This document shows positions 8,933 through 17,131 of a DNA stretch of 64,000 nt, in pieces; position 1 is the stretch's first letter, and each line of letters opens with the position of its first letter. The notes beneath the pieces were generated by a model, which saw only the letters and a program-made list of their open reading frames with translations, did not search any database and was not told the DNA's origin. The translations under genes were made by a program, and so were the position numbers. Source of the stretch: VRUE01 sp963822295 (lineage in GTDB: Bacteria > Actinomycetota > Thermoleophilia > Solirubrobacterales > 70-9); the NCBI GenBank assembly GCA_963822295.1, contig CAWGHD010000002.1:1116001-1180000 (forward strand). Reading direction: 5' to 3'.

Positions 8933-10066
8933 ATGGAGTTGGCATTGATGGCGATCCTCGTGATCGCGCTAGGTGTAGTGGGCTGGAATCTGCTTCAGGC
9001 GCGCGAGTCGAATGCGCGCCTGGCGGAGGCAAGCCGCAGGTCAGACGAAGAGGTCGCCGCGGCCAAGCAGGAACGCGACGACTTGCGTGCGTTTGGGGAG
9101 ACGCTGAAAGAGGTCGAGTCAGCGTTCACGCTGTACAAGGCGCGTGAGGACGCGCGTGATTCGAAGGTCAGCGAAGCCCTCACTGGCATCAAAGAAAAAA
9201 GCGATCGAGTTGTCGAGCGCGTGGATGGCCTCGTCGGCCGCTGGGCCAACCCAAAGCAGCGCGGCCAACTCAGTGAGGAATGGCTGGTCGCCGCACTACG
9301 CCAGATGGGATTGAAGGACAGCGTCCATTTCGAGACCCAGAAGCGCGTCGACATCGACGCCGCTCGCGGCCAGAAGCAGGGCGTAATCGACATCTATCTG
9401 CTCCTCCCGAACTCACAGGGAGTTGCGCTGGACGCGAAGTTCCCTTGGGTTCGCCTGCTGGGCGAGGTCCTTGACGAGGGAGGTGAAGAGGCTCGCGAAT
9501 TCGCCCTGCGCAAACTCCGAGACTCGCTGCGCTCGCACATCAAGGACGTTGGGGGGCGCGAATACCGCGGCAGCCGCGACGTTTCGGTTCGACACGTGCT
9601 GGTGGTGGTTCCCGACTGGCAGACGTTGGAGCTAGTGAGGAGCGCCGATCCGAAGATCGTCGAATACGCGTCCGAGCATGGCGTCGGCTTGCTCCCCGCC
9701 GACGGCCTCTACGAGATGGCGAACGCTCTTGCCGAGGTCCATCGCGAGGAGGGGTGGGGCGAGAAAATCGGTGAGCTCTTCACTCCGCAGCACGCCGACC
9801 GGATGTTCGCTGCCTGTGTTGATCTCATGGACCGGATGACCACCGTCGCCAAGCGCTACAACAGCCTCGGCGAGTCCCTTTCCAATGTCGTCTCCGCCTT
9901 CGGGCCCAACGGCCTGATCGGACGCGACGTCCTCGACCCGGCCGCGAAGGCCGCGGAGCAGGTGCCCCGGGAGATCGAAGCCGAAATCCACGAGTTCGAT
10001 CCTGCCAAGGCCGAGAAGAACGCGGCGCGCCTAGAGGAAAAACGAAACGACGTAAAAGCAGCGTAG
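8933..10066 (+). CDS. rmuC: RmuC-family DNA recombination protein
   Basis: RmuC proteins are membrane-tethered, coiled-coil proteins with a PD-(D/E)XK-like nuclease fold that limit inversions and rearrangements. Here an N-terminal helix (LALMAILVIALGVVGWNLL) is followed by about 100 residues of coiled coil. The conserved core reads QRGQLSEEWLVAALRQMGL, DIYLLLPNSQGVALDAKFPW, and VVVPDWQTLELV. AAGGAGG sits 7 bases before the ATG at 8933 and only 1-2 bases before an in-frame ATG at 8927, so 8933 is preferred. At about 377 residues it is shorter than the E. coli protein. It uses more A/T-ending codons than its neighbours and is bounded by strong hairpins, suggesting transfer. Confidence 0.9.
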   Translation: MELALMAILVIALGVVGWNLLQARESNARLAEASRRSDEEVAAAKQERDDLRAFGETLKEVESAFTLYKAREDARDSKVSEALTGIKEKSDRVVERVDGLVGRWANPKQRGQLSEEWLVAALRQMGLKDSVHFETQKRVDIDAARGQKQGVIDIYLLLPNSQGVALDAKFPWVRLLGEVLDEGGEEAREFALRKLRDSLRSHIKDVGGREYRGSRDVSVRHVLVVVPDWQTLELVRSADPKIVEYASEHGVGLLPADGLYEMANALAEVHREEGWGEKIGELFTPQHADRMFAACVDLMDRMTTVAKRYNSLGESLSNVVSAFGPNGLIGRDVLDPAAKAAEQVPREIEAEIHEFDPAKAEKNAARLEEKRNDVKAA

Positions 10067-10072
10067 GCGTGC

Positions 10073-10107
10073 TGTCGCCGCCCGGCGTCGACGGCCGGGC
10101 GGCGACA
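10073..10107 (+). terminator. Perfect 14-bp hairpin after rmuC
   Basis: TGTCGCCGCCCGGC and its complement flank a 7-base loop six bases after the rmuC stop, followed by a short CGTTTCTC. This is the likely rmuC terminator. Confidence 0.75.
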
Positions 10108-10187
10108 CGTTTCTCGTCGCGCAGGCCCCCTATGGGGCGTTGATCTAGGATTCTCGCCCCGATCTCGAACCGACCTGCGGAGGAATC

Positions 10188-11450
10188 TTGGCCGTCGACA
10201 CAAGCGCAATCTCGAAGCTGGACGTTGAGCCCGGAACGTTGCCGGAGACGATGGCCGCCTGGGTGATCCGGGAGGAGCGCCAGGGCGAGCCCACCGAGGC
10301 CTTCCAGCTCGAGCAGATCGAGGTCCCCGAGCCCGGCGCCTTCGAGGTGATCGTCCGCGTGATGGCGGCCGGCGTCAACTTCAACAACGTCTGGGCGGCG
10401 CTCGGCAAGCCGGTCTCGGTCTTCCCCTACGGCGACCACCCCGAGTACGGCCACCACATCGGCGGCTCGGACGCCTCCGGGATCGTCTGGAAGGTCGGCG
10501 AGGGCGTCACCCGCTGGAAGCCCGGCGACGAGGTCGTGGTCCACTGCAACCAGGCCTCCTACGAGGACGTCGAGGTCCACGGGCTCGACCCGCTCGCCGC
10601 CCCGAGCCAGAAGATCTGGGGCTACGAGACGACCTGGGGCTCCTTCGCCCAGTTCACGAAAGTCCAGGCGCAGCAGCTCCTCCCGCGCCCCCAGAACCTC
10701 TCATGGGCCGACTCCTCCTCCTACGGGCTGACCTACTTCACGGCCTACCGGATGCTGATCGACCAGTGCAAGCTCCAGCCCGGCCACAACGTCCTGATCT
10801 GGGGCGCCGCCGGCGGCCTCGGCGTCTTCGCCGTGCAGCTCTGCAAGGCGGCCGGCGCCAACGCGGTCGGCGTCGTCTCCTCCGACGAGAAGGGCGAGCT
10901 GATCAAGCAGCTGGGCGCCGTCGACTACATCAACCGCGCCGAGTTCGGCGACATGATGCGGACGAAGGAGAACCTCGCCGACCCGGCGGCCGACAAGGAG
11001 CGCTTCAAGGCCTCGCGGGGCTTCGCCAAGCGGGTCAAAGAGATCCTCGGCGACGCCCCCGACATCGTCTTCGAGCACGTCGGGCAGGCGACCTTCCCGA
11101 CCTCGGTCTTCGTCGTCAAGCCGTTCGGCAAAGTCGTGATCTGCGGCGCCACCTCGGGCTTCCAGCTCGACTTCGACGTGCGCTACCTGTGGATGCGCCA
11201 GAAGCAGATCATCGGCTCGCACTTCGCCAACGCCTACGAGTGCATGCGCGCCAACCAGCTGATGGCGGAGGGCAAGATCCGGCCCGTGATCTGGCAGACG
11301 ATGGGCTTCGAGGGAGTCGCCGAGGCGCACCAGCTGCTGCACGAAAACAAGCACCTCGGCAAGATCTCGATCCTGGTCGGGGCCGAGTCCGAGGACGAGG
11401 GCAAGGTCGACGACGGACCCGGGGCGATCCGGGCGGAGGTGGGGGCTTAA
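10188..11450 (+). CDS. ccr: Crotonyl-CoA carboxylase/reductase
   Basis: This enzyme carries out NADPH-dependent reductive carboxylation of crotonyl-CoA to ethylmalonyl-CoA, the defining step of the ethylmalonyl-CoA pathway. The 420-residue medium-chain reductase has GVNFNNVWAALGKPV near the N-terminus, HHIGGSDASGIVWKVGEGV, a GAAGGLGVFAVQLCKAAGAN nucleotide-binding loop, and the Ccr-typical VFVVKPFGKVVICGATSGF and RQKQIIGSHFANAYE. The start is TTG behind GGAGGA. A small gene follows at once, and the ethylmalonyl-CoA mutase is 1.4 kb downstream. Confidence 0.95.
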   Translation: MAVDTSAISKLDVEPGTLPETMAAWVIREERQGEPTEAFQLEQIEVPEPGAFEVIVRVMAAGVNFNNVWAALGKPVSVFPYGDHPEYGHHIGGSDASGIVWKVGEGVTRWKPGDEVVVHCNQASYEDVEVHGLDPLAAPSQKIWGYETTWGSFAQFTKVQAQQLLPRPQNLSWADSSSYGLTYFTAYRMLIDQCKLQPGHNVLIWGAAGGLGVFAVQLCKAAGANAVGVVSSDEKGELIKQLGAVDYINRAEFGDMMRTKENLADPAADKERFKASRGFAKRVKEILGDAPDIVFEHVGQATFPTSVFVVKPFGKVVICGATSGFQLDFDVRYLWMRQKQIIGSHFANAYECMRANQLMAEGKIRPVIWQTMGFEGVAEAHQLLHENKHLGKISILVGAESEDEGKVDDGPGAIRAEVGA

Positions 11451-11452
11451 CC

Positions 11453-11746
11453 ATGGCTGAGGTATGCACGCTCGACTGGCACATCACTCCCTTCCGGGCG
11501 GACCGCTGGCTCGACGTCTGGGAGCCGGCGGCGGCGCGGATGCCCGCCTTCGGCGCCAAGAGCTGGTCGTTGATCCGCTCGATCGACGACCCGCTCTCCT
11601 TCCGCCAGTCCTCGGTCTGGGAGAGCCGCACCGACTTCGAGCGCTACTGGTTCTCCGACGAGATCGAGGTCGCCCGCGCCGCGGTCATCGGCATGCACGA
11701 TCTGCCGATCCTGCCGTCCTGGCACACCCTTCTGGTCGCCGAGTAG
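11453..11746 (+). CDS. Small protein, possibly ABM/EthD-like dimeric ferredoxin fold
   Basis: A 97-residue product starts two bases after the ccr stop behind GGCGGAGG, so it is almost certainly co-transcribed with ccr. It is rich in Trp and aromatic residues (DWHITPFRADRWLDVWEPA, WSLIRSIDDPLSFRQSSVWE, FERYWFSDEIEVAR), the pattern of antibiotic-biosynthesis-monooxygenase-like proteins. No catalytic residues can be assigned. A helper role for acyl-CoA metabolism is suggested only by position. Confidence 0.75.
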   Translation: MAEVCTLDWHITPFRADRWLDVWEPAAARMPAFGAKSWSLIRSIDDPLSFRQSSVWESRTDFERYWFSDEIEVARAAVIGMHDLPILPSWHTLLVAE

Positions 11747-11758
11747 GCGGGTGCGGCG

Positions 11759-12049
11759 CTAGCCGCGCTCGAGCGGTGCCATCGTCAGCCCGGCGGCCCT
11801 GAGCTGCTCCCAGTAGTGCTCGGCCGGCTCGCGCTGGCCGCTCCAGACGATCGCCTGCCCCGCGTTGTGGATCCGGTCGGCGATCCGGTGGCCCTGCTCG
11901 ATGCTGACCCCGGGGATGACCTTGGCGAGGGTGGCGGCGACGTGCTCGAAGGTGTTGTGGCTGTCGTTGCGGACGATCACCCGCCAATCGCCGCCGAGGC
12001 CGGAGCCCGGACCGGCGCCGCGCGGCCGCTCGATCGTGGCCGGCGACAC
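11759..12049 (-). CDS. clpS: ClpS, ATP-dependent Clp protease adaptor
   Basis: ClpS delivers N-end-rule substrates to the Clp ATPase. The 96-residue protein has the family core DWRVIVRNDSHNTFEHVAATLAKVIPGVSIEQGHRIADRIHNAGQAIVWSG (an extended match), with the Asn-Asp-x-x-Asn-Thr-Phe substrate pocket and a late Glu-rich helix. The likely start is a GTG at 12049. It converges with the ccr transcription unit and follows the exported protein gene by two bases on the same strand. Confidence 0.9.
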   Translation of the reverse strand: MSPATIERPRGAGPGSGLGGDWRVIVRNDSHNTFEHVAATLAKVIPGVSIEQGHRIADRIHNAGQAIVWSGQREPAEHYWEQLRAAGLTMAPLERG

Positions 12050-12051
12050 CG

Positions 12052-12747
12052 CTAGAAGGGGTTGGGGACCCTGATCACGACGTCGTCGACGCTGCCGACC
12101 GCACCCTTGGCGTTCTTGGTGGCGCCGACCGCGAAGCCGGAGGCCCGGCCCTGCAGGTCTCCGGCGGCCCGGTCCGTGAACTCCGCGACGAGCTCGGCGC
12201 CGACGTAGGCCTGGATTTTGCAGTCGCCTTTATCCGGGCCTTCGGTGATGTTGAAGGCGCGCAGCCGCAGCTGGTTGGCGCGGTTGACGCCTTTGATCGT
12301 CGCGACTTTCTTCGCGATCCGCAGGAATTTGACGCTGCCGTCGGTGAAGGTCTTGCGCAGCTGCGCCTTGCGCTGCAGCGGGAAGACGGCGAGCTGGTAG
12401 TGAGAGCCGCCGCCGGAGCGCAGGGCGACGGCGAGAAAGGCGCTGCTGCGAAGTTTCTCCGGCGTCCCGTCCAGGAGCCGCATCGTCGCCGAGATCTCGA
12501 GGTCGCGGCCGAGCACCGGCGTCCGGTAGGAGCATTCCCGGGTCCGCTTGCCGACCGTGATCTTCAGGGCGTGCTCGGAGCCGCCGCGGCCGCAGCGCTC
12601 GCCCGAGAGCTTGACCGCCTCGGAGCGCTGGCCGGTGGTCTCCATTCCGTTGCGATAGATGCCGACCAGCGCCGCCGTGGCGCTGCCGGCAAGCGCCAGC
12701 GACACGATCGCCGCGGCGAGGGCCGCGCCTGTGAGTCGCAATCTCAT
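12052..12747 (-). CDS. Exported protein with concanavalin-like fold, hypothetical
   Basis: The ATG at 12747 gives a Sec signal peptide (MRLRLTGAALAAAIVSLALAGSATA) followed by about 205 residues. The mature part begins VGIYRNGMETTGQRSEAVKLSG and contains beta-strand-rich segments (LEISATMRLLD, SSAFLAVALRSGGGSHYQLAVF, VGSVDDVVIRV) typical of laminin-G/lyase-like jelly rolls, with two Cys pairs. It may bind a glycan. TAGGGT lies 7 bases before the ATG with no ribosome site. A farther upstream start is possible but would bury the signal peptide. Confidence 0.72.
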   Translation of the reverse strand: MRLRLTGAALAAAIVSLALAGSATAALVGIYRNGMETTGQRSEAVKLSGERCGRGGSEHALKITVGKRTRECSYRTPVLGRDLEISATMRLLDGTPEKLRSSAFLAVALRSGGGSHYQLAVFPLQRKAQLRKTFTDGSVKFLRIAKKVATIKGVNRANQLRLRAFNITEGPDKGDCKIQAYVGAELVAEFTDRAAGDLQGRASGFAVGATKNAKGAVGSVDDVVIRVPNPF

Positions 12748-12754
12748 CGGAGCA

Positions 12755-12760
12755 ACCCTA
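12755..12760 (-). promoter_or_regulatory. Predicted -10 (TAGGGT) for the exported protein gene
   Basis: Read on the minus strand, TAGGGT ends 7 bases before the ATG at 12747; no Shine-Dalgarno is seen. Confidence 0.5.
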
Positions 12761-12825
12761 AACACAGGTCGGCGGAAAAGATGCGACCCCACCGGGGTGA
12801 AACGGGACTTTCCGCCGTCTGCAAA

Positions 12826-12831
12826 TACAAT
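12826..12831 (+). promoter_or_regulatory. Predicted -10 (TACAAT) for ecm
   Basis: TACAAT sits in an AT-rich patch and ends 8 bases before the ecm ATG, predicting a leaderless mRNA. Confidence 0.6.
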
Positions 12832-12839
12832 TCAAGGCG

Positions 12840-14834
12840 ATGAGCGACCACCGCCTGCCCGAGCGCGACCGTCCCTGGGTGATGCGCACCTACGCGGGCC
12901 ACTCCGACGCCCGCCGCTCGAACGAGCTCTACCGGGGCAACCTGGCCAAGGGCCAGACCGGCCTCTCGGTCGCCTTCGACCTCCCCACCCAGACCGGCTA
13001 CGACCCCGACGACGTCCTCTCCCGAGGCGAGGTCGGCAAGGTCGGCGTCTCGATCGCCCACAAGGGCGACATGCACCAGCTGCTCGACGGGATCCCGCTC
13101 GACGAGATGAACACCTCGATGACGATCAACGCGACGGCCGCCTGGCTGCTCGGCCTCTACGTCACCGTCGCCGAGGAGAACGGCGTCGAGCGCGCCAAGC
13201 TGAGCGGCACGACGCAGAACGACATCATCAAGGAGTACCTCTCGCGCGGCACCTACGCCTTCCCGCCGGAGCCCTCGATGCGGCTGATCGCCGACATGGT
13301 CGCCTTCACGGTCAACGAGGTCCCGAGCTGGAACCCGACCAACATCTGCAGCTACCACCTGCAGGAGGCAGGGGCGACGCCGGTGCAGGAGATCGCCTAC
13401 GCGCTCTCGACCGGGATCGCCGTGCTCGACGAGGTCAAGGCCCGCGGCCAGGTCTCCGAGCAGGACTTCCCCAAGGTCTTCGGCCGGATCTCCTTCTTCG
13501 TCAACGCCGGGATCCGGCTGGTCGAGGAGATCGCCAAGCTGCGGACGATGGGCGCCCTCTGGAACGAGATCGGGCGCGAGCGCTACGGCGTCACCGACGA
13601 GAAGATGCTGCGCTTCCGCTACGGAGTCCAGGTCAACAGCCTCGGGCTGACCGAGGCCCAGCCGGAGAACAACATCCAGCGGATCGTGCTCGAGGCCCTG
13701 GCGGTGACCCTGAGCCGCGACGCGCGGGCGCGCGCGATCCAGCTCCCCGCCTGGAACGAGGCGATGGGCCTGCCCCGCCCCTGGGACCAGCAGTGGAGCC
13801 TGCGGATCCAGCAGGTCCTGGCCAACGAGACCGACCTGCTCGAGTACCCCGACATCTTCGAGGGCTCGGTCGTCATGGACGGCCTCGTCGAGGAGCTGAC
13901 CGAGGGCGCCCGGGCCGAGATGGCGGTCGTCGAGGAGCACGGGGGCGCCGTCGCCGCGGTCCCCTACATGAAGGCCCGCCTGGTCGAGTCCCACCGCGAG
14001 CGCGTCGCCCGGATCGAGTCCGGCGAGCTGAAGGTGATCGGCCAGAACAGCTACACCGAGACCGAGGACTCGCCGCTCACCGCCGGCGCCGACGGCGGCA
14101 TCCTCACCCCGGACCCCGAGGTCGAGCGCGAAAGGGTCGAGGCGCTCGAGCAGTGGAAGGCCGAGCGCGACGAGGGGGCGGTCGCGAAGGCGCTCGAGGA
14201 GCTCGCCCGGGTGGCCGCCGACGACAGCCTCAACGTGATGCCGGCGACGATCGCCGCCGCCAAGGCCGGCGTCACCACCGGCGAGTGGTCCTCGGTCCTG
14301 CGCGACTCCTTCGGCGCCTACCGGGCGCCGACCGGCGTCGACGGCGCCGCGCCGCCCGCCGACCGCGAGCAGCTGGAGGCGATCCGCGGGCGGGTCGACG
14401 AGGTCTCCGAGCAGCTCGGCCACCGGATCAAGATCCTGGTCGGCAAGCCCGGCCTCGACGGGCACTCCAACGGCTCCGAGCAGATCGCGCTCCGCGCCCG
14501 CGACGCCGGCATGGAGGTCATCTACCAGGGGATCCGCCTGACGCCGGCGGAGATCGCCGAGTCCGCCCTTCAGGAGGACGTCGACGTCGTCGGCCTCTCG
14601 ATCCTCTCCGGCTCGCACCTCGAGCTGATCCCCGAGATCGTCCAGCTGCTCCGTGCCGAGGGCGTCGAGGCCCCGGTGGTCGCCGGCGGAATCATCCCTC
14701 CCGCCGACGCCGATCGCCTGCGCGCGGCCGGGGTCGACGGCGTCTACACGCCGAAGGACTTCGACCTCAACCGGATCATGGGCGAGATCGTCGAGCTGGT
14801 CGCAAAGCGGTCTCCCGCCCCCGCGGCCAGCTGA
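12840..14834 (+). CDS. ecm: Ethylmalonyl-CoA mutase (B12-dependent)
   Basis: This enzyme converts (2R)-ethylmalonyl-CoA to methylsuccinyl-CoA using adenosylcobalamin. The 664-residue protein is a fused mutase: a substrate-binding barrel at the N-terminus with the Ecm-typical SVAFDLPTQTGYDPDD, STMTINATA-type region and NNIQRIVLEALAVTLS, and a C-terminal B12 domain with GKPGLDGHSNGSEQIALRA (the DxHxxG base) and VVAGGIIPP. The LPTQTGYD sequence separates it from ordinary methylmalonyl-CoA mutase. With the nearby ccr it strongly supports an ethylmalonyl-CoA pathway. A leaderless promoter precedes it. Confidence 0.95.
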   Translation: MSDHRLPERDRPWVMRTYAGHSDARRSNELYRGNLAKGQTGLSVAFDLPTQTGYDPDDVLSRGEVGKVGVSIAHKGDMHQLLDGIPLDEMNTSMTINATAAWLLGLYVTVAEENGVERAKLSGTTQNDIIKEYLSRGTYAFPPEPSMRLIADMVAFTVNEVPSWNPTNICSYHLQEAGATPVQEIAYALSTGIAVLDEVKARGQVSEQDFPKVFGRISFFVNAGIRLVEEIAKLRTMGALWNEIGRERYGVTDEKMLRFRYGVQVNSLGLTEAQPENNIQRIVLEALAVTLSRDARARAIQLPAWNEAMGLPRPWDQQWSLRIQQVLANETDLLEYPDIFEGSVVMDGLVEELTEGARAEMAVVEEHGGAVAAVPYMKARLVESHRERVARIESGELKVIGQNSYTETEDSPLTAGADGGILTPDPEVERERVEALEQWKAERDEGAVAKALEELARVAADDSLNVMPATIAAAKAGVTTGEWSSVLRDSFGAYRAPTGVDGAAPPADREQLEAIRGRVDEVSEQLGHRIKILVGKPGLDGHSNGSEQIALRARDAGMEVIYQGIRLTPAEIAESALQEDVDVVGLSILSGSHLELIPEIVQLLRAEGVEAPVVAGGIIPPADADRLRAAGVDGVYTPKDFDLNRIMGEIVELVAKRSPAPAAS

Positions 14835-14850
14835 GCGCCACAATAGGCAT

Positions 14851-15417
14851 ATGAACGAGCTCAACGGGGAGCGCTCGGCCTGGCTGCGCTGCTACCGGTG
14901 CTGGTCGCAGAACCTCGAGATCCAGATCCACTACGACGCGATCCGCCGCGTCGACCCCGAGTCCGGGATCCCGGCCGAGGGGGTCGACGAGGTGCAGGAA
15001 TCGGTGGTCCAGTGCCTCGACTGCATGCACGACCAGCCCCACCTCACCTTCCAGGGCGACCGCGTCGTCCAGATCGAAGACCGCTGGGAGCGGATGGTCG
15101 CCGGCACGCCCTGGGTCGCGTCCTGCACGGTGACGGTCGACCAGGACCGGGTCGAGACCTGCTCGGGGCCCGACGCGATCGAGTTCCTCACCTACGGGGC
15201 CTTCGGCGACGCCGGGGTGCGCGAGTTCTTCACCCACGTCCGCTTCCACAAGCACGACGGGGAGCGGATCGTCGTCCACATGCTGGTCGAGCTCTACGCG
15301 CGCTCGGCCGAGGAGGCGAGCGAGGTGCTCGAGTCGGCCGCCCACGGCCCCCTCGAGATCACCTCCCTGGCAGAGGAGTCGCGCCCCCCGGCCCACGCCT
15401 CAGACGAAGCGCACTAG
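14851..15417 (+). CDS. Hypothetical protein with paired CxxC motifs
   Basis: The 188-residue product carries CYRC near residue 14 and CLDC near residue 57, an arrangement that could bind one zinc ion. The C-terminal part is a plain alpha/beta region (FLTYGAFGDAGVREFFTHVRFHKHDGERIVVHMLVELYA). It begins 16 bases after ecm; CACAAT lies 6 bases before the ATG, so it may have its own leaderless start. No family recognised. The 3' end approaches the palindromic repeat at 15437. Confidence 0.7.
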   Translation: MNELNGERSAWLRCYRCWSQNLEIQIHYDAIRRVDPESGIPAEGVDEVQESVVQCLDCMHDQPHLTFQGDRVVQIEDRWERMVAGTPWVASCTVTVDQDRVETCSGPDAIEFLTYGAFGDAGVREFFTHVRFHKHDGERIVVHMLVELYARSAEEASEVLESAAHGPLEITSLAEESRPPAHASDEAH

Positions 15418-15436
15418 CGAGCCGCAGATCAAATCC

Positions 15437-15473
15437 CATCAAGTTCGCCATGTATCACCTGGCGAACTTGATG
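15437..15473. repeat. Palindromic repeat, copy 1
   Basis: Arms CATCAAGTTCGCCA and TGGCGAACTTGATG are perfect complements around a 9-base spacer (TGTATCACC). With one mismatch the stem grows to 18 bp. The left part of the DUF559 gene's 3' end, including its stop, lies inside this copy. Further copies are at 16353-16403 and 54856-54892. Confidence 0.9.
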
Positions 15474-16426
15474 CGATCTTCGAGTACGCGGTCGAGCAGG
15501 CGCATGAATCGCCCGGGGCCATGGTTGAGCATGCGCCAGGTGGCGCGCAGGACCCGGTAGCCGGCCTCCTCGAGCTCGACGTCACGCTCGTGATCGGCCT
15601 CGAAGGCCACGCGGTTCTCGTGGTAGGCGTAGCCGTCGGTTTCGACGACGACCCGCTCTTCGGGCCAGAGGAAGTCGACGAGGTTGCCGGCCGCCAGGAC
15701 ATTGACCTGAGGAGGCGGGATGTCGAAGTAGCGGCAAAGGCCCAGAAAGTCGACCTCGAGCGCCGACCGCGTGTCGTCCGCCCGTGGGTCGGCCCGCTTC
15801 GCGACCTTTCGCAGTCGCCCGATTCCGGGGCGCCCGAAGCCTTCGAAGATCGTCCGTTCGAGCTCCGGCCAGCGAAGCCGCCGGCTGCGGGACGCCGCCA
15901 CCAGGGCGCGCTCCAGCTGTTTCTCGTCCAGCGCCCCCGCGATGTCGACCAGGGTCCTCTCGACCGTCGTCACGGGAATCCCCACCTCGACGGTCATGTC
16001 GTCGAGCGGCAGCCGCATCACCTGGCGCGCGCGGAAACCCTCGTGGGAAGCTCCCCCGGAAATGCGGCTGACGGTGATCTCCCGCGACCGCCGCAGGTCC
16101 CAGAGCTCCGCCGCAGACCCGTGCGAGAGGACCCCACCCGACGCGAGCACCGCGGCCATCCAACGCCCTCGCTTGGTCAGCTGGGTGTGGCCGACCGCGA
16201 AGACTCCGCGATGGACCGAGATCAGATGACCGCTGTCGAGCCGGTCGTCGATCAGCCCCTTGCCGATACCGAGATCTCGAAGCTGGTTCCGGGCAACCAC
16301 CCCGTGCTGCCCCTCGGCGAGCTCCCTGATCGCCTGCGTCGCCTCGTCACAGCGAATCCCATCAAGTTCGCCATGCGATACCTGGCGAACTTGATGGGAT
16401 TCGGGGTTGGGGCCGGCGGCGGGCAC
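15455..16426 (-). CDS. AbiEi-like HTH plus DUF559 (Vsr-like nuclease fold) protein
   Basis: The N-terminal 70 residues (GQHGVVARNQLRDLGIGKGLIDDRLDSGHLISVHRGVFAVGH) match the winged-helix 'AbiEi antitoxin' type. The C-terminus matches DUF559, related to very-short-patch-repair endonucleases: VDFLWPEERVVVETDGYAYH with Asp/Glu positions, then ERDVELEEAGYRVLRATWRM. Its last residues (RIKFAR and stop) are encoded by repeat copy 1, and repeat copy 2 overlaps its 5' end. The start is uncertain; a GTG at 16426 is the only convenient one in frame, and it would translate repeat copy 2. It could be a selfish nuclease gene or orphan defence protein. Confidence 0.8.
   Translation of the reverse strand: MPAAGPNPESHQVRQVSHGELDGIRCDEATQAIRELAEGQHGVVARNQLRDLGIGKGLIDDRLDSGHLISVHRGVFAVGHTQLTKRGRWMAAVLASGGVLSHGSAAELWDLRRSREITVSRISGGASHEGFRARQVMRLPLDDMTVEVGIPVTTVERTLVDIAGALDEKQLERALVAASRSRRLRWPELERTIFEGFGRPGIGRLRKVAKRADPRADDTRSALEVDFLGLCRYFDIPPPQVNVLAAGNLVDFLWPEERVVVETDGYAYHENRVAFEADHERDVELEEAGYRVLRATWRMLNHGPGRFMRLLDRVLEDRIKFAR
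16353..16403. repeat. Palindromic repeat, copy 2
   Basis: The longest copy: 21-bp perfect arms (16353-16373 and 16383-16403) with a 9-base spacer (TGCGATACC), sharing the 14-bp core with copies 1 and 3. It lies at the 5' end of the DUF559 gene. The remaining DNA to the MaoC gene (16427-16515) is GC-rich with no gene I can support. Confidence 0.92.
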
Positions 16427-16515
16427 AAACCCAACGCTGACGGCCCAGAGCGCGCGTGTGGCGCGCGGGTTTGCGCCACCCTGTGCCGGTTGTGCGCCCT
16501 ATCCGGCGCGCATCG

Positions 16516-17061
16516 CTACTCGACGGAGCTCTCGGCCGCCGGCGCCTCGCCCGGCTCCCTGCGCGGCACCAGCACGAGGCGCTTGAACTCGGCGACGAGG
16601 ACGCCGTCCTGGTTGAGGACCCGGGTGTGGACCTTGACGATGCCCCGGTCGGGCTTCGACTTGGACTCCTTGACGTCGAGCACCTCGGTCTCGCAGAAGA
16701 GCGTGTCGCCGTGGAAGACCGGGTTCGGGTGGCTCAGCTCTTCGGTCGCCAGGTTGGCGATCGCCTTGCCGGAGACGTCGGAGACCGACATGCCGAGCGC
16801 CAGCGAGTAGACGAGCGGGCCGACGACGACGTTGCGGCCCTGCTGCGACCCCTTGGCGTAGACGTCGTTGAGGTGCAGCGGGTGGTGGTTCATCGTGATC
16901 AGGCAGAAGAGGTGATCGTCGGACTCGGTCACCGTCTTGGCCGGCCAGTGCTTGTAGACGGCGCCGACCTCGAACTCCTCCAGGTAGCGGCCGTAGCTGT
17001 GCGCGCCTGAGGCCTCGCGCTCGGCTTGGTCGGTGGTCAGCTCGTAGGACTGCTCGCTCAT
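16516..17061 (-). CDS. MaoC-family hydratase, probable mesaconyl-CoA hydratase role
   Basis: A 181-residue hot-dog-fold hydratase. YGRYLEEFEVGAVYKHWPAKTVTESDDHLFCLITMNHHPLHLND contains the MaoC catalytic Asp/His region (DDH...N.HPLHLND), followed by GPLVYSLALGMSVSD and the second-half strands LFCETEVLDVKESKSKPDRG. The ATG at 17061 follows AGGAGA. The neighbouring acyl-CoA dehydrogenase on the same strand and the nearby ccr/ecm suggest hydration of mesaconyl-C1-CoA in the ethylmalonyl-CoA pathway; substrate is inferred. It is half the length of the Rhodobacter two-hot-dog Mch. Confidence 0.85.
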   Translation of the reverse strand: MSEQSYELTTDQAEREASGAHSYGRYLEEFEVGAVYKHWPAKTVTESDDHLFCLITMNHHPLHLNDVYAKGSQQGRNVVVGPLVYSLALGMSVSDVSGKAIANLATEELSHPNPVFHGDTLFCETEVLDVKESKSKPDRGIVKVHTRVLNQDGVLVAEFKRLVLVPRREPGEAPAAESSVE

Positions 17062-17131
17062 CGTTCTCGGAATCTCCTGTTGTTGGACGGCGCGGGATGC
17101 TATCCGCGCGGAGTCGGCGCGGGCGCTGCGG

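Noticed and set aside
8785..9147. An open frame starting inside the inverted repeat
   Set aside because: It overlaps rmuC in another frame, has no ribosome site and no recognisable sequence.
12744..14864. A 706-residue open frame antisense to ecm
   Set aside because: It is a high-GC shadow of the mutase, Asp/Val/Leu-rich with no domain, and lacks promoter signals.
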